From Pseudomonas putida (GTDB taxonomy: Bacteria; Pseudomonadota; Gammaproteobacteria; Pseudomonadales; Pseudomonadaceae), in assembly GCF_002025705.1 (NCBI RefSeq), contig NZ_CP018846.1:2533501-2597500 (forward strand): 64,000 nucleotides of DNA, in the 5' to 3' direction. A program made the translations under genes and the position numbers. The notes beneath the pieces were generated by a model, which made no database searches, was not told where the DNA came from, and saw nothing but the letters and a program-made list of their open reading frames with translations. The first letter of the stretch is position 1, and the number at the start of each line of letters is the position of its first letter. This document shows positions 33,585-43,491 of the stretch, in pieces.

Positions 33585-35339
33585 TTACCGGCCCACCACC
33601 ATGGCGGTGAACGGTGCTACGTAAGCCTGCAGTGTCACTAGCCCACCCACCAGCATCGCCAGCACGATCGAGTGGAAGAACACATAGCGCAGAATCTCGC
33701 CTTCATGCCCATACCAGCGGGTCGCAGTGGAGGCCACGACAATCGACTGCGCATCGACCATCTTGCCCATCACCCCACCCGAACTGTTGGCCGCCGCCAT
33801 CAACACAGGGCTGAGCCCCAGCTGCTCCGCAGTCACCCGCTGCAGCCCGCCGAACAGCACGTTGGAGGCCGTATCCGACCCGGTCAGCGCCACTCCCAGC
33901 CAGCCCAGCAGGGTGCCGAACATCGGGTAGAAGATACCCGTGGCGGCGAACGCCAGGCCCATGGTTGCGTCCAGCCCCGAGTAGCGCGTGAGGAAGCCCA
34001 GCGCCAGCATGGCGACGATGGTGATCAGCGAATAACGCACCACCCACAGCGTGCGCAGGTACTGCCGCCCGAGTGCCAGTGGCGAGTAGCCCATCAGCAG
34101 CCCGCCCAGCACCGCCGCGAGGAAAATGCCGCTGCCGGTGGCGGTGAACCAGGTGAACTTGTACTGGGCGTCTTCCTTTTTCGGCGCCGGGACAACGGGC
34201 GGCACCTTCTCGATCTGCTGGTGGATCGCGTCGAAGGTGAACACCGGGGCAAACACCGGGTTGCCTTCACGCAGCGGCTTGCCCTGTGGGTCGAGCATGG
34301 CCGTGCCGCTGGCCGGGTCGAGCGCCGGGCGGGTGTCGAACAGGTTCTTGAAGCTCGCCGTGCCCCAGGCGAACACGAACACAGTGAGAATGATCCAGGG
34401 CAGCCAGGCCTTGAACACGCTGCGCTGGTCGCTCTGGGCGAAGGTGGTAGCGGTGCCTGCTTTGCCGTCGTCCTCGACCTTGGAATCGTCGACCCGCCCG
34501 GTGAGCGCCGCCGATGTGTGCACCGTGGCCGGCTTCCAAACCCGCAGGAAGGCGGTCAGGCAGGCCATGGAGATCAGCGCGGCGATCACGTCCACCAGCA
34601 TCGGCCCGTGGAAGTTCGACACCAGGAACTGCGGCACTGCGAACGTGACGCCGGCCACCAGGATCGCCGGCCACACTTCGAGCATCTTGCGCCAGCCGGC
34701 AAAGGCCCAGATCAGCCAGAATGGCACGATCACCGAAAAGAACGGCAGTTGCCGGCCGACCATGGCCGACAGCTCCATTTCATCCAGCCCGGTAACCTTG
34801 GCAAGGGTGATGATCGGTGTGCCCAGCGCGCCGAACGCTACCGGTGCGGTGTTGGCGATCAGTGCCAGCCCGGACGCCGCCAGCGGCGAGAAGCCCAAGC
34901 CGATGAGAATTGCCCCGGTCACCGCCACCGGAGTGCCGAAGCCCGCTGCGCCCTCGAAGAAAGCGCCGAAACAGAAGGCGATCAGTAGCAGTTGCAGGCG
35001 GCGGTCGTCGGTGATGCGTGCCAGCGAGTCCTGCAGCACTTTGAACGAGCCGTTCTCGGTAGTCAGCCGGTGCAGGAAGATGATGTTCAGCACGATCCAG
35101 CCGATAGGCAGCAGGCCGTTGGCCGCGCCGTACAGTGCGGCAGAGCCTGCCATGTTGGCCGGCATGCCGAAGGCAAAGATCGAGATCAGCAGCGCCGAGC
35201 CCAGGGCGAGCAGGGCGGCGATGTGCGCTTTGATATGGAAGAAGGCCAGTGCTGCCAGCATCACCACCACCGGCACTGCGGCCATCAGCGTGGAGAGCAG
35301 GGGGCTTGCGAACGGGTCGTAGATTTGCTGCCAGACCAT
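33585..35339 (-). CDS. L-lactate permease family protein (LctP)
   Basis: A 584-aa membrane protein with about 13 helices of the lactate permease family (LldP/GlcA type), which brings in lactate or glycolate with protons. Family stretches are FFEGAAGFGTPVAVTGAILIGLGF, GALGTPIITLAKVTGL and AANSSGGVMGKMVDAQSIVVA. Two ATG codons compete. I chose 35339 (MVWQQIYDPF) because GAGGTGG lies 6 bases before it, while the one at 35351 has no such site. No lactate dehydrogenase gene is adjacent, so the substrate is open. Confidence 0.92.
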   Translation of the reverse strand: MVWQQIYDPFASPLLSTLMAAVPVVVMLAALAFFHIKAHIAALLALGSALLISIFAFGMPANMAGSAALYGAANGLLPIGWIVLNIIFLHRLTTENGSFKVLQDSLARITDDRRLQLLLIAFCFGAFFEGAAGFGTPVAVTGAILIGLGFSPLAASGLALIANTAPVAFGALGTPIITLAKVTGLDEMELSAMVGRQLPFFSVIVPFWLIWAFAGWRKMLEVWPAILVAGVTFAVPQFLVSNFHGPMLVDVIAALISMACLTAFLRVWKPATVHTSAALTGRVDDSKVEDDGKAGTATTFAQSDQRSVFKAWLPWIILTVFVFAWGTASFKNLFDTRPALDPASGTAMLDPQGKPLREGNPVFAPVFTFDAIHQQIEKVPPVVPAPKKEDAQYKFTWFTATGSGIFLAAVLGGLLMGYSPLALGRQYLRTLWVVRYSLITIVAMLALGFLTRYSGLDATMGLAFAATGIFYPMFGTLLGWLGVALTGSDTASNVLFGGLQRVTAEQLGLSPVLMAAANSSGGVMGKMVDAQSIVVASTATRWYGHEGEILRYVFFHSIVLAMLVGGLVTLQAYVAPFTAMVVGR

Positions 35340-35437
35340 TTGCCACCTCATTTGTTGTTATGTGAGGTATCGCGTTTTTGGGCAGACGGCATGCAGGGAT
35401 GCCAAGGGAAGTATAGGAAGGATTCATCCACCTGTGC

Positions 35438-35516
35438 CGGCCTCTTCGCGGCTAAAGCCGCTCCTACAGGAGATGCGCGTCCCGCGTAGGAGCGGCTTTA
35501 GCCGCGATGAGGCCGG
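35438..35516. repeat. inverted REP pair
   Basis: Arms CCGGCCTCTTCGCGGCTAAAG...CTCCTAC and GTAGGAGCGGC...GCGATGAGGCCGG (about 30 bp each, near-perfect) face each other across about 18 bp between the divergent-strand ends of the lactate permease and UvrA-like genes. Confidence 0.9.
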
Positions 35517-35524
35517 TTCTGGCG

Positions 35525-38041
35525 CTACAAGGCCCGGGCTAGGAACCCGGCAGTTCGGCTGTCAGCACACCCAGCCACCACCTGCGGTGTACCACTGACC
35601 ACCACCCGGCCGCCCGCATCCCCAGCCCCCGGCCCGATGTCGATCACCCAGTCACTCTGCGCCACCACCCGCATGTCATGCTCGACCACCACCACACTGT
35701 GCCCCGCCTCGACCAACCGGTTGAGCTGCACCAGCAAGCGGTCGATATTCTGCGGATGCAGCCCGTTGGTGGGCTCGTCCAGCACATACAAAGTTGCACC
35801 ACGGGCCACGCGCTGCAGTTCGGTGGCCAGCTTGATCCGCTGCGCCTCGCCACCAGACAGCTCGGTGGCCGGCTGGCCCAGGCGCAGGTAGCCCAGGCCG
35901 ATATCCTGTAGCACCTGCAGGCAGCGCCGCGCCGGCGGTTGCTCGGTGAACACCGCCAGCGCCTGCTCGACGGTCAGTTGCAGCACTTGGGCGATGTTCA
36001 TGCCCTGCCAGCTCACTGCCAGCGTCTCTGGGTTGTAGCGTGCGCCATGGCAAGTCGGGCAGGGCGCGTAGACGCTGGGCATGAACAGTAGCTCGACGCT
36101 GACGAAGCCTTCGCCTTCGCAATTTTCGCAACGGCCCTTGGCCACGTTGAACGAGAAACGGCCGGCATCGAAACCGCGGGCCTTGGCCTGCTCGGTGGCG
36201 GCGAACAGCTTGCGCACGTGGTCGAACAGCCCTGTGTAGGTCGCGAGGTTGGAACGCGGCGTGCGGCCGATCGGCTTCTGGTCCACCTGCACCAGCCGCT
36301 TGATGCTGTCGAGGCCTGCGCTGACGCGCCCGGCGCTTAACTGTTCAGGTTCATCCTCAAGGCTTTGCTCTTCAGGTTCGGTCTTCTGCTCGGCATGACC
36401 GAGATGGGCCCCGACCAGCTCCAGCAGGGCCTGGCTGACGAGGCTCGACTTGCCCGAACCAGAAATGCCGGTGACCGAAGTGAAACAACCCAGCGGAAAG
36501 CGGGCGCTGAGGTTGTCGAGGTTGTTGCGGGTGATGCCTTCGAGTGCCAGCCAGTCTTGCGGCTGGCGTGGCGTGCGCACGTTGCGCTGCTGCTCGGCGA
36601 ACAGGTAGGCGGCGGTGCGCGAAGCTTCGACCTGCGCAAGGCCCGCCGGCGGGCCGCTGTAGAGTATCTGTCCGCCGTGCTCGCCGGCTGCAGGGCCGAC
36701 GTCCACCAGCCAGTCGGCGCGGCGCATGGTGTCCAGGTCGTGCTCAACTACGTACACCGAATTGCCAGCCTGCTTGAGCCTTTGCAGGGCATCGAACAGC
36801 GCTTCGCTGTCTGCCGGGTGCAGGCCGGCGGAAGGCTCGTCGAGCACGTAGATCACGCCGAACAGCTGCGAGTTGAGCTGGGTGGCCAGGCGCAGGCGTT
36901 GCAGTTCGCCAAACGACAGCGTCGGCGTGCTGCGCTCCAGCGCCAGGTAGCCCAGGCCCAGGTCGATCAGGGTGTCGATGCGTTCCAGCAGTTCGTTGGC
37001 GATGCGTTGCGCGGCCAGGCGTTTCTCCAGGGTGAGGTTGTCATCGTGCTGCTCCAGGTAGCCCGGCGCTGCGACCTGGCGAAACACCTCGGCCAGCGCC
37101 TGCAGCGGCAGCCGCGACAGCTCGCCGATGTCGCGGCCGGCAAAGGTCACGTCCAGCGCCGCCCGTTTCAACCGTTTGCCTTGGCACAACGGGCATGGAC
37201 TGGGGCGCATGTACTGCGCCACGCGCTTGCGCATCTGTGCGCTCTGCGAGTGCATGAAGGTATGCAGCACGTAGCGCCGGGCGCCACTGAAGGTGCCTTG
37301 GTAACTGGGTTCGAGCTTGCGCTTGAGTGCGGCGCGGGTCTGCGCCGGTGTCAGGCCGGCGTACACCGGCACGGTGGGTGTCTCTTCGGTGTAGAGAATC
37401 CAGTCGCGCTGTTCCTGCGGCAGGTCGCGCCAGGGGATGTCGACGTCATAGCCCAGGGTCACCAGAATGTCGCGCAGGTTTTGCCCCTGCCAGGCCATCG
37501 GCCAGGCCGCCACGGCACGCTCGCGAATAGTCAGTGAAGGGTCGGGGACCATGGTCGCTTCGGTCACTTCATAGACCCGGCCCAGCCCATGGCACTCCGG
37601 GCAGGCGCCTTGTGGGGTGTTGGGCGAGAAGTCCTCGGCGTACAGCATCGGTTGCCCGGCCGGGTAGCTGCCGGCGCGGGAGTAGAGCATGCGGATAGAA
37701 CTGGACAGCGTGGTGACGCTGCCCACCGACGAGCGTGCGCTGGGCGTGCCGCGTTGCTGCTGCAGCGCCACGGCCGGGGGCAGGCCTTCGATGGCGTCGA
37801 CATCCGGCACGCCGACCTGGTCGATCAGCCGCCGGGCATAGGGCGCGACCGACTCGAAGTAGCGGCGCTGGGCTTCGGCGTAGAGGGTGGAAAAGGCCAG
37901 CGAAGACTTGCCCGAGCCGGACACACCAGTGAACACCACCAGCGCGTCGCGGGGGATGTCGACGTCGATGTTCTTGAGGTTGTGCTCGCGGGCGCCACGG
38001 ACGCGGATGAAGCCGGTGGGGGTTGTGGGGCGTGGCGACAT
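35525..38041 (-). CDS. UvrA-like ABC ATPase
   Basis: An 838-aa twin-ATPase protein of the UvrA family, about 100 residues shorter than standard UvrA (near 940). Two Walker A motifs occur: GVSGSGKSS near residue 39 and GISGSGKSS in the middle. Zinc-binding Cys sets are visible ([25 protein letters not shown] with CPTCHGARY). The second signature motif is intact ([12 protein letters not shown]), but the first reads [12 protein letters not shown]. It probably binds damaged or unusual DNA; UvrA2/DrrC-type proteins of this shorter class have been linked to drug tolerance. It is not the housekeeping uvrA. Confidence 0.9.
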   Translation of the reverse strand: MSPRPTTPTGFIRVRGAREHNLKNIDVDIPRDALVVFTGVSGSGKSSLAFSTLYAEAQRRYFESVAPYARRLIDQVGVPDVDAIEGLPPAVALQQQRGTPSARSSVGSVTTLSSSIRMLYSRAGSYPAGQPMLYAEDFSPNTPQGACPECHGLGRVYEVTEATMVPDPSLTIRERAVAAWPMAWQGQNLRDILVTLGYDVDIPWRDLPQEQRDWILYTEETPTVPVYAGLTPAQTRAALKRKLEPSYQGTFSGARRYVLHTFMHSQSAQMRKRVAQYMRPSPCPLCQGKRLKRAALDVTFAGRDIGELSRLPLQALAEVFRQVAAPGYLEQHDDNLTLEKRLAAQRIANELLERIDTLIDLGLGYLALERSTPTLSFGELQRLRLATQLNSQLFGVIYVLDEPSAGLHPADSEALFDALQRLKQAGNSVYVVEHDLDTMRRADWLVDVGPAAGEHGGQILYSGPPAGLAQVEASRTAAYLFAEQQRNVRTPRQPQDWLALEGITRNNLDNLSARFPLGCFTSVTGISGSGKSSLVSQALLELVGAHLGHAEQKTEPEEQSLEDEPEQLSAGRVSAGLDSIKRLVQVDQKPIGRTPRSNLATYTGLFDHVRKLFAATEQAKARGFDAGRFSFNVAKGRCENCEGEGFVSVELLFMPSVYAPCPTCHGARYNPETLAVSWQGMNIAQVLQLTVEQALAVFTEQPPARRCLQVLQDIGLGYLRLGQPATELSGGEAQRIKLATELQRVARGATLYVLDEPTNGLHPQNIDRLLVQLNRLVEAGHSVVVVEHDMRVVAQSDWVIDIGPGAGDAGGRVVVSGTPQVVAGCADSRTAGFLARAL

Positions 38042-38110
38042 GGCGCAGTCCTTGGCGGTGGGGAGCGCTCAAGTTATCAGCATTTGCCTTGGCTGTATGG
38101 CGCGGAATCT

Positions 38111-38225
38111 GTGGGAGCGGCCTCGTGTCGCGAAAGGGCCGCAAAGCGGCCCCAGCAATTTATGCTGCGAAGCTGAAAACCTGGGGGCGCTTCGCACCCC
38201 TTTCGCGACACAAGGCCGCTCCCAC
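38111..38225. repeat. inverted REP pair between uvrA-like gene and tssA
   Basis: The arm from GTGGGAGCGGCCTCGTGTCG (38111) pairs with the arm ending CACAAGGCCGCTCCCAC (38225). A GGGCCGCAAAGCGGCCCC hairpin (38136-38153) and GGGGGCGCTTCGCACCCC (38183-38200) lie inside. Confidence 0.88.
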
Positions 38226-38240
38226 AAAAAACGCGTTGCT

Positions 38241-39335
38241 TCAGGTCTTCTCGCGGGTACCCAGCACATCGCGGATGTTGTCGACCACATTGCTGTCCTT
38301 GATCACATCGCTCAGCCAGCCTTCCAGCGGCATGTTGCCCCACTTGATGGCACGTTCGATCAGGTACGGCACCGGGCTTTGCGGTTCGCTCTGTTTGAAG
38401 AACTGGGCGATGCCGGCGAGCATGGTGAAGGCCTCGTCGCGGGTCAGTGGCGTGGTGCGCATGGGCGCAGGCGCGGCGGCCTGGGCGGGGGTGTTCATCG
38501 GTTCACCTGCTTCGCTGATGGGGGCAACGGTGGTGACGGGCTCTGCTACGGGCACCACGGCCGGGTGCAGTTCGACGCCCCGGTCCTTGAGCAGCTTCTC
38601 GGCCAGTTGGCTGGCGCGCGACAGCATGTCGGCGAGGCTGGCGAAGCTGGGTGCTTCGTGGCCGAACAGGCGATCGGCGCTGGCTTGCAGGCGGTTGCAG
38701 GCCTGCAGGCTGGCGGCAATCTGCAAGGCCTTGGCGCGCAGGTGTTCGGTGTCGCTGAGGGCCACCGAGCGCTGGAAGATCTCGGCATTGATCTTGCCTT
38801 CGTTCAATGCAGCCTGCATCGCCTTGGGGTTCTGCAAGGCGAGGTTTTCTACATGGCGTGATTCGTCATAACGCAGCACGCCGAAATTCTGCCCCTGGGT
38901 AATGGGCAACCCACCGGCAATGTCGGTGAGCGTGGTCTTGAGCCAGGAAAGGCGCGCGGCGCGCTCGTCCAGGCCGTCTTCGAGCGATGGGTAGGCGCTG
39001 TCCCAGAACGTGTCGAGGATGCGTTCGGTCAGCGCAAGGCTGAAGCTGATGCCTTCGAAATGTTCGCGTTGGGCCAGGCCTTCGCTGAGCCAGGCGACCA
39101 GCATCAGGTCTTTGCTCTGTTGCGCCAGCCCCTGGGCCGAAAGCTGGATCACCTGTTCCCAGTCGGCGGTTTTCAGGTCGGTCTGCCAGTCGCCCTGGGT
39201 CAGGTAGTCAGGGTCTGCCCGGCGCGCCTCCTTGATCTGGTCGAACAAGGCAGAGAAGCTCAAGTCTTCGCCACTGCCACCGTCGATCGGTGCGGCCAGC
39301 TCGGCCAGCGAAAGGTCGTTGAGGATTTCAGGCAT
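38241..39335 (-). CDS. tssA: type VI secretion protein TssA
   Basis: A 364-aa TssA. The N-terminal ImpA-type domain ([67 protein letters not shown]) is intact, and the C-terminus has [25 protein letters not shown]. TssA primes sheath and tube assembly at the baseplate. A flexible Ala/Pro/Glu-rich linker lies near residues 275-300. It is the last gene of the T6SS block, separated from hcp by two hairpins. No strong ribosome-binding site is seen. Confidence 0.94.
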   Translation of the reverse strand: MPEILNDLSLAELAAPIDGGSGEDLSFSALFDQIKEARRADPDYLTQGDWQTDLKTADWEQVIQLSAQGLAQQSKDLMLVAWLSEGLAQREHFEGISFSLALTERILDTFWDSAYPSLEDGLDERAARLSWLKTTLTDIAGGLPITQGQNFGVLRYDESRHVENLALQNPKAMQAALNEGKINAEIFQRSVALSDTEHLRAKALQIAASLQACNRLQASADRLFGHEAPSFASLADMLSRASQLAEKLLKDRGVELHPAVVPVAEPVTTVAPISEAGEPMNTPAQAAAPAPMRTTPLTRDEAFTMLAGIAQFFKQSEPQSPVPYLIERAIKWGNMPLEGWLSDVIKDSNVVDNIRDVLGTREKT

Positions 39336-39360
39336 AGAACACTCGGATCATGGAAAAGGA

Positions 39361-39389
39361 GCAGCGTGCCGGGCAAGCCGGCACGCTGC
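39361..39389 (-). terminator. hairpin and T-rich tail after hcp
   Basis: A perfect 12-bp stem GCAGCGTGCCGG/CCGGCACGCTGC with a GCAAG-type loop is followed on the minus strand by TCCTTTTCC. A second hairpin (ATGGGCCGC/GCGGCCCAT, 39396-39417) precedes it. Together they may end most hcp transcripts or stabilise them before tssA. Confidence 0.65.
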
Positions 39390-39430
39390 AGAACATGGGC
39401 CGCCTGCGCGGCCCATGGGCAAGCACCTGC

Positions 39431-39949
39431 TTAGGCGAACACTTTGTTCGCGGTGCGGTCCCAGCCACCGACGATGTTGCCGCCAGCCTGGCCATCGGTG
39501 CGGTTCTGCTGGGTGTAGGTGGTCTTGATGCGGGCGAAGTTGAAGCTGATCTCTTCGATCGGCAGGTCGCTCACGGCCTTGTCTTCACCGCCCTGGTTGC
39601 CACCGGCGACGAACTTGACCGACGACACAACCACTTCTTCCATGTCGATGGTCAGGTAGGTGACCTTGTCGCCACCGGCACGGTTGACGTTCAGCTTCAG
39701 CTTGGCGATGTGCTTGCCGGTGCAGCAGTGTTCGAACAGCTTGGCCGAAGCCTTGTCGACTGCCTTGCGGATCTTGAAGTCGCTCAGGGCAACACGCTCG
39801 GAGGACGCACCGCCCGAGGAGCTGGCGGTAGCCGAGGTGGCCTGGGTGGCGCCGTACTCGTAGCCCAGCACTTCGATCCAGTCCTTGTGCTTGTCGTCCA
39901 GTACTTCGCCTGGGATGCCGTCGATTTGGATATACGCGTCAAAAGCCAT
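39431..39949 (-). CDS. hcp: type VI secretion tube protein Hcp
   Basis: The 172-aa Hcp (TssD) protein, which forms the hexameric inner tube of the system. It starts MAFDAYIQIDGIPGEVLDD and has the family marks IEVLGYEYGATQ, KLFEHCCTGKHI and FARIKTTYTQQ. The ATG at 39949 is preceded by AATGGAGAG on the minus strand. A 144-bp gap without a gene separates it from the TssM-OmpA gene, and two hairpins follow it, so it may have its own promoter and high expression, as is usual for hcp. Confidence 0.95.
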   Translation of the reverse strand: MAFDAYIQIDGIPGEVLDDKHKDWIEVLGYEYGATQATSATASSSGGASSERVALSDFKIRKAVDKASAKLFEHCCTGKHIAKLKLNVNRAGGDKVTYLTIDMEEVVVSSVKFVAGGNQGGEDKAVSDLPIEEISFNFARIKTTYTQQNRTDGQAGGNIVGGWDRTANKVFA

Positions 39950-40093
39950 TGTGAAACTCTCCATTAACATCATTTGAAGGGTTGCTCATGCACCCCTTGG
40001 TTTTGACCTCGCCGAACACGTCGGCCGAGGTAGCTTGCCGCCCTCCGGGTCTCCTCCTGTGAGGCCCGGGTGGCCGGTTCTTGCGGTGCGGCC
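39950..40093 (-). promoter_or_regulatory. leader region of hcp
   Basis: This 144-bp gap is the longest inside the T6SS block apart from none other of note, while most junctions overlap. GC-rich inverted segments (CGGGTCTCCTCCTGTGAGGCCCGGG, about 40045-40070) lie just after the upstream gene and could be an attenuator or processing hairpin. Confidence 0.4.
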
Positions 40094-42586
40094 TCAGTTG
40101 AGCCCGCGCACTTCGATTTCTACCCGGCGGTTGGGCTCCAGGCACTTGATCAGTTGTGGCCGTGGTTGCTGCATGTCGCAGTTGACCAGCGGTTTGCGGC
40201 TGCCTTCGCCCTGGGCGACCACCAGTTCGGCGGGCACGCCCTTGCCGACCAGATAGGTGCGGATGGTCTGCGCCCGTTGTTTCGAAACCTGCAGGTTGCC
40301 CTGGCTGTCACCGAGCTGGTCGGCATGGCCAGAGATGACGATCTTGCCGATATTGGGGGTGTTCAGCAGCTTGCTGGCGATCGCGCTCAGCTGGTTCTGG
40401 CCCTCGTTCTTAAGGCTCTGGAAGTCGGCGCGGCCGAAGGCGAACAGCGTGTCGGACTCCAGCGTGATGGTCTCGATCGAACGCAGCGACTGGGCCCGCA
40501 GGCTGTCGATGTAGTTACGCGAACTGGACATCAGGAAGGCGTTGTCGAGGATGCGCGGCACGTCCGGCTCACGGATCTGGTCGCTGTAGAAGGTGATCTG
40601 GCGGCTGGCGTACAGGTAGTCCTGGTTGCCACCTTCACTGCCGGTAGCGGCCATGCTCTTGCCGGTATGGCGGGCGATGGCCGGGTACCAGTAGTCCGGC
40701 AGGCGTGCCTTGAGAAATGCCGGGTCGGCCTTCTCGCGCTGGGCCGGCGAGAGCATCACGTAGGTGTCCAGGGTCGCCTTGCCGAAGTCGGCGATCGACT
40801 GTGCGCGGTTGTCATGTGGCAGGGCTTCGGCCTCGACGCTGTCGACGCCAGTTACCGGTTGCAGCTCGCGGCTGTTGCGCTGGTAGACCTTGAGTGTGGT
40901 CAGCAGGTACAGGGTGCGGGTCAGGTTGTCGGCCGTGGGCTTGAGCATCACGTTTTGCAGGGTCGCGAAGTAGCGATTGCGCAGGATCGGCTCTACCTCA
41001 TGGCCCTGATACAGGCCTAGGCGCATGCCCAGCGGCACGCCCTGCTCGTGGTGCTGCTGATAGTAGTGCGCGGTCCAGAAGCGCAGACGGTCAAGGCTGC
41101 GCCAGGCGGTGTACTGGCCATTGGCGGCCTTGTCTTCGGCCTTGGCCTGGGCCAATTCGTCGGCGATGCTGGCCAAAGTGGCGCGGTTGTTCAGGTACGA
41201 CCAGCTCCACAGGCTGCACAGCACCAGGCCCGCCAGGCTGGCGGCGCCTACCCAGGCGCCCTTGCGCCGGCGTTCGCGATGGTTGCTGGTGTACAGCGCT
41301 ACCAGGTGCTGGTCGGGGATGATCACCTTGCGGAACAGGCTGTTGATGAACAAGGGCGCAGGCTGGCTGCCAGCACCGGCGGCGTCTGCGTCCTGTTCGA
41401 GGGCGAAGCGTTCGGCCACATGCTGGCCGTGGCTGCCCCATTGGGCCTCGTCAGCCTCCAGGGCGGCGGTGAAATAGAAGCCCCGGAGCATCTCGGCATT
41501 CTGGTAGGGGTTGGCACGCAGCAGGCTGTCGACGAACTGCTGCAGGCGCGGTTTGAGCGCCGCCAGTTCCAGCGGGAAACGGTAGGCGGCGTCGTTCTGC
41601 CGGGTCACCTGGATGTCCTGCTGCACCAGTTGCTGGCTCGCCACCTGCTGCCAGTAGCCGGTCAGCTCGTCCATCGCCTTGCCAAAGCGTTGGCCCCAGT
41701 CGGCCTGCTCAAAGCCTTTGTGCGAGAAGGTCTTGCCCATCACCTCGCCGCGCGCGGCATCATCCAGCTGGCGGTAGAACGGGGTGAAGCCGGGGATGAG
41801 GTCGCACTTGGTGAACACCAGGTAGATCGGCAGGCGCACTTCCAGCAGCGCGCAGCTTTCCTGGATACGTTCGCGCAGGCGCTTGGCCACGCGTTCCTGG
41901 TCTTCGGCCGAGCCATGCAGGATGTCGGCGATGCTGACACTGACGATCAGGCCATTAAGCGGGCGGCGTTGGCGATGCTGGCGCAGCAACTGCAGGAAAC
42001 CACGCCACTTGCCGGCTTCTTCAGGGCTGTTCATGTAGCGCCCGGCGGTGTCCAGCAGCACTGCTTCGGAGCTGAAGAACCAGTCGCAGTTGCGCGTGCC
42101 GCCCAGGCCCGCCACCCGTACGCCTTCACGCTCGGCATAGGGGAAGTTAAGGCCCGATTGCAGGATCATGGTGCTTTTGCCCGCGGCCGGCTGGCCGATC
42201 ACCAGGTACCAGGGCAGGGCGTACAACGCATCCTTGGCCGCGGTGCCGCGGGGCTTGTTGCTGTGCAGGCGCTCGATGCTCTGTAGCAGGCGCTCGCGCA
42301 GCAGGCTGATCTCCTCGCGGTCGGCCGGGGTGGCATTGAGCACCGCCTGGTCGGCGTCATCGCGCAGCAGGCCTTCGAGGTTGTGGTGCTGGCCGGCACC
42401 GCGGTACAGCAGCAGTACATAGCCCGCCGACAGCAACAGGAACACGCCGATACCCGCCAACAGGCTGTGCAGCGAAGCGAAGCCCAGGGCGCGGCCGATG
42501 GCCCAGACCAGGAAGATCGCCAGGAAGAACGCCACCCCCAGCAGGTAGGGTTGGTAACGCAGGCAGTAATACTTGATCTTGTTCAT
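40094..42586 (-). CDS. TssM-like NTPase domain fused to OmpA peptidoglycan-binding domain
   Basis: An 830-aa protein. Residues 1-60 hold two transmembrane helices; 70-400 a TssM-type NTPase region with Walker A GQPAAGKS (131-138) and the LLDTAGRY motif; a third helix lies near 445. From about residue 690 there is an OmpA-family domain (VISGHADQLGDSQGN with the diaminopimelate-binding Asp, and the closing NRRVEIEV with the Arg). It lacks the large periplasmic domain of TssM, so it is a second, shortened TssM with a cell-wall anchor. It overlaps tagF by 4 bp. It probably joins the membrane complex. Confidence 0.9.
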   Translation of the reverse strand: MNKIKYYCLRYQPYLLGVAFFLAIFLVWAIGRALGFASLHSLLAGIGVFLLLSAGYVLLLYRGAGQHHNLEGLLRDDADQAVLNATPADREEISLLRERLLQSIERLHSNKPRGTAAKDALYALPWYLVIGQPAAGKSTMILQSGLNFPYAEREGVRVAGLGGTRNCDWFFSSEAVLLDTAGRYMNSPEEAGKWRGFLQLLRQHRQRRPLNGLIVSVSIADILHGSAEDQERVAKRLRERIQESCALLEVRLPIYLVFTKCDLIPGFTPFYRQLDDAARGEVMGKTFSHKGFEQADWGQRFGKAMDELTGYWQQVASQQLVQQDIQVTRQNDAAYRFPLELAALKPRLQQFVDSLLRANPYQNAEMLRGFYFTAALEADEAQWGSHGQHVAERFALEQDADAAGAGSQPAPLFINSLFRKVIIPDQHLVALYTSNHRERRRKGAWVGAASLAGLVLCSLWSWSYLNNRATLASIADELAQAKAEDKAANGQYTAWRSLDRLRFWTAHYYQQHHEQGVPLGMRLGLYQGHEVEPILRNRYFATLQNVMLKPTADNLTRTLYLLTTLKVYQRNSRELQPVTGVDSVEAEALPHDNRAQSIADFGKATLDTYVMLSPAQREKADPAFLKARLPDYWYPAIARHTGKSMAATGSEGGNQDYLYASRQITFYSDQIREPDVPRILDNAFLMSSSRNYIDSLRAQSLRSIETITLESDTLFAFGRADFQSLKNEGQNQLSAIASKLLNTPNIGKIVISGHADQLGDSQGNLQVSKQRAQTIRTYLVGKGVPAELVVAQGEGSRKPLVNCDMQQPRPQLIKCLEPNRRVEIEVRGLN

Positions 42587-43491
42587 ACAGGCGTCGCATC
42601 CAGCGCATCGACGAACTGGTCGATGACGTGTTCAAGAGGTCGGTCGTAGTCGTATGTGCGTGGCGCCGCTGCCAGCGGGCCGAGCAACTGCAGGTGCTGC
42701 TGCGCTTTGGCGCAGCCACTGAGCAGGCGATAAGCGCTGCTGGCATGGCGCGATGGGAAGCAGAACAGCCGCGGGTGCATGAAATCGTCGGCCAGCAGGC
42801 TTACCGTCGGCACGGTCGGGTGCCCGCTCATGCGGGTCAGCCAGGTCAGCCAGAGGTCGGCCGTGGGGTTCTTCAGGCCGCGCTCGGCTGGCAGCGGCAG
42901 TTCGATACCACCGTCGAAGTCGCCGTGCAGCGTCACCCAGCTGGCCCGCAGCCGCGCCAATGCAGTGGCACTGTCGAAGCTTGGCCAGGAGCCGTGCAGG
43001 GCGCGGGCGACGTCGGCAAAGCTGAAATCGTGGAGGAACTTGGCGTGCACGCGGCGGAACAGGTCGAGGTCCTGGGCCTGCAGCGGGCGCAGCGCCTTGA
43101 CCCGTTCGAACAGGCTGGCGCGGTCGGCGCCTTGCACTGCCTGGTGCAGCAACGGCTTGATCTGCGCGCTGAACAGCTCACCCAGGGTGAACGGGTTCAC
43201 CAGCGCCGCGCCTTCCTCGCCCTTGAGCAACTGGAAGATGAAGAACGGGTAGCGCCGCTGGCTGGCGTCGCGCGAGCTCAGCAGGCCACCGAGCAGCCAG
43301 TTGCCATTGCGCGCACGGTAGTTGAAGAAGCACATCGGCAGTGCGTCGAACAACGCCTGCCAGTCTTCGCGGTGGCGCATGGCCGCCAGCGAGGACTGCA
43401 GCCAGGCGTCGAACTCGCAGACTTCCTCCGCCGCGCCATGCAGGCTGACGAAGTCCGCACTCGACGGCAGTTTGCCGAAGCATCCGATCAT
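42583..43491 (-). CDS. tagF: type VI secretion-associated protein TagF
   Basis: A 302-aa TagF-family protein starting MIGCFGKLPSSADFVSLHG, the hallmark of the family, with SLAAMRHREDWQALFDALPMCFFNYRA. In P. aeruginosa TagF blocks T6SS assembly post-translationally through Fha, opposing the PpkA kinase path. It overlaps tssM and the downstream fusion gene by 4 bp each. No fha, ppkA or pppA gene is in this window. TagF acts in the cytoplasm. Confidence 0.92.
   Translation of the reverse strand: MIGCFGKLPSSADFVSLHGAAEEVCEFDAWLQSSLAAMRHREDWQALFDALPMCFFNYRARNGNWLLGGLLSSRDASQRRYPFFIFQLLKGEEGAALVNPFTLGELFSAQIKPLLHQAVQGADRASLFERVKALRPLQAQDLDLFRRVHAKFLHDFSFADVARALHGSWPSFDSATALARLRASWVTLHGDFDGGIELPLPAERGLKNPTADLWLTWLTRMSGHPTVPTVSLLADDFMHPRLFCFPSRHASSAYRLLSGCAKAQQHLQLLGPLAAAPRTYDYDRPLEHVIDQFVDALDATPV

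Noticed and set aside
38111..38225. Repeat cluster as a CRISPR array
   Set aside because: Arms are inverted, not direct, and there are no spacers of even length or cas genes.
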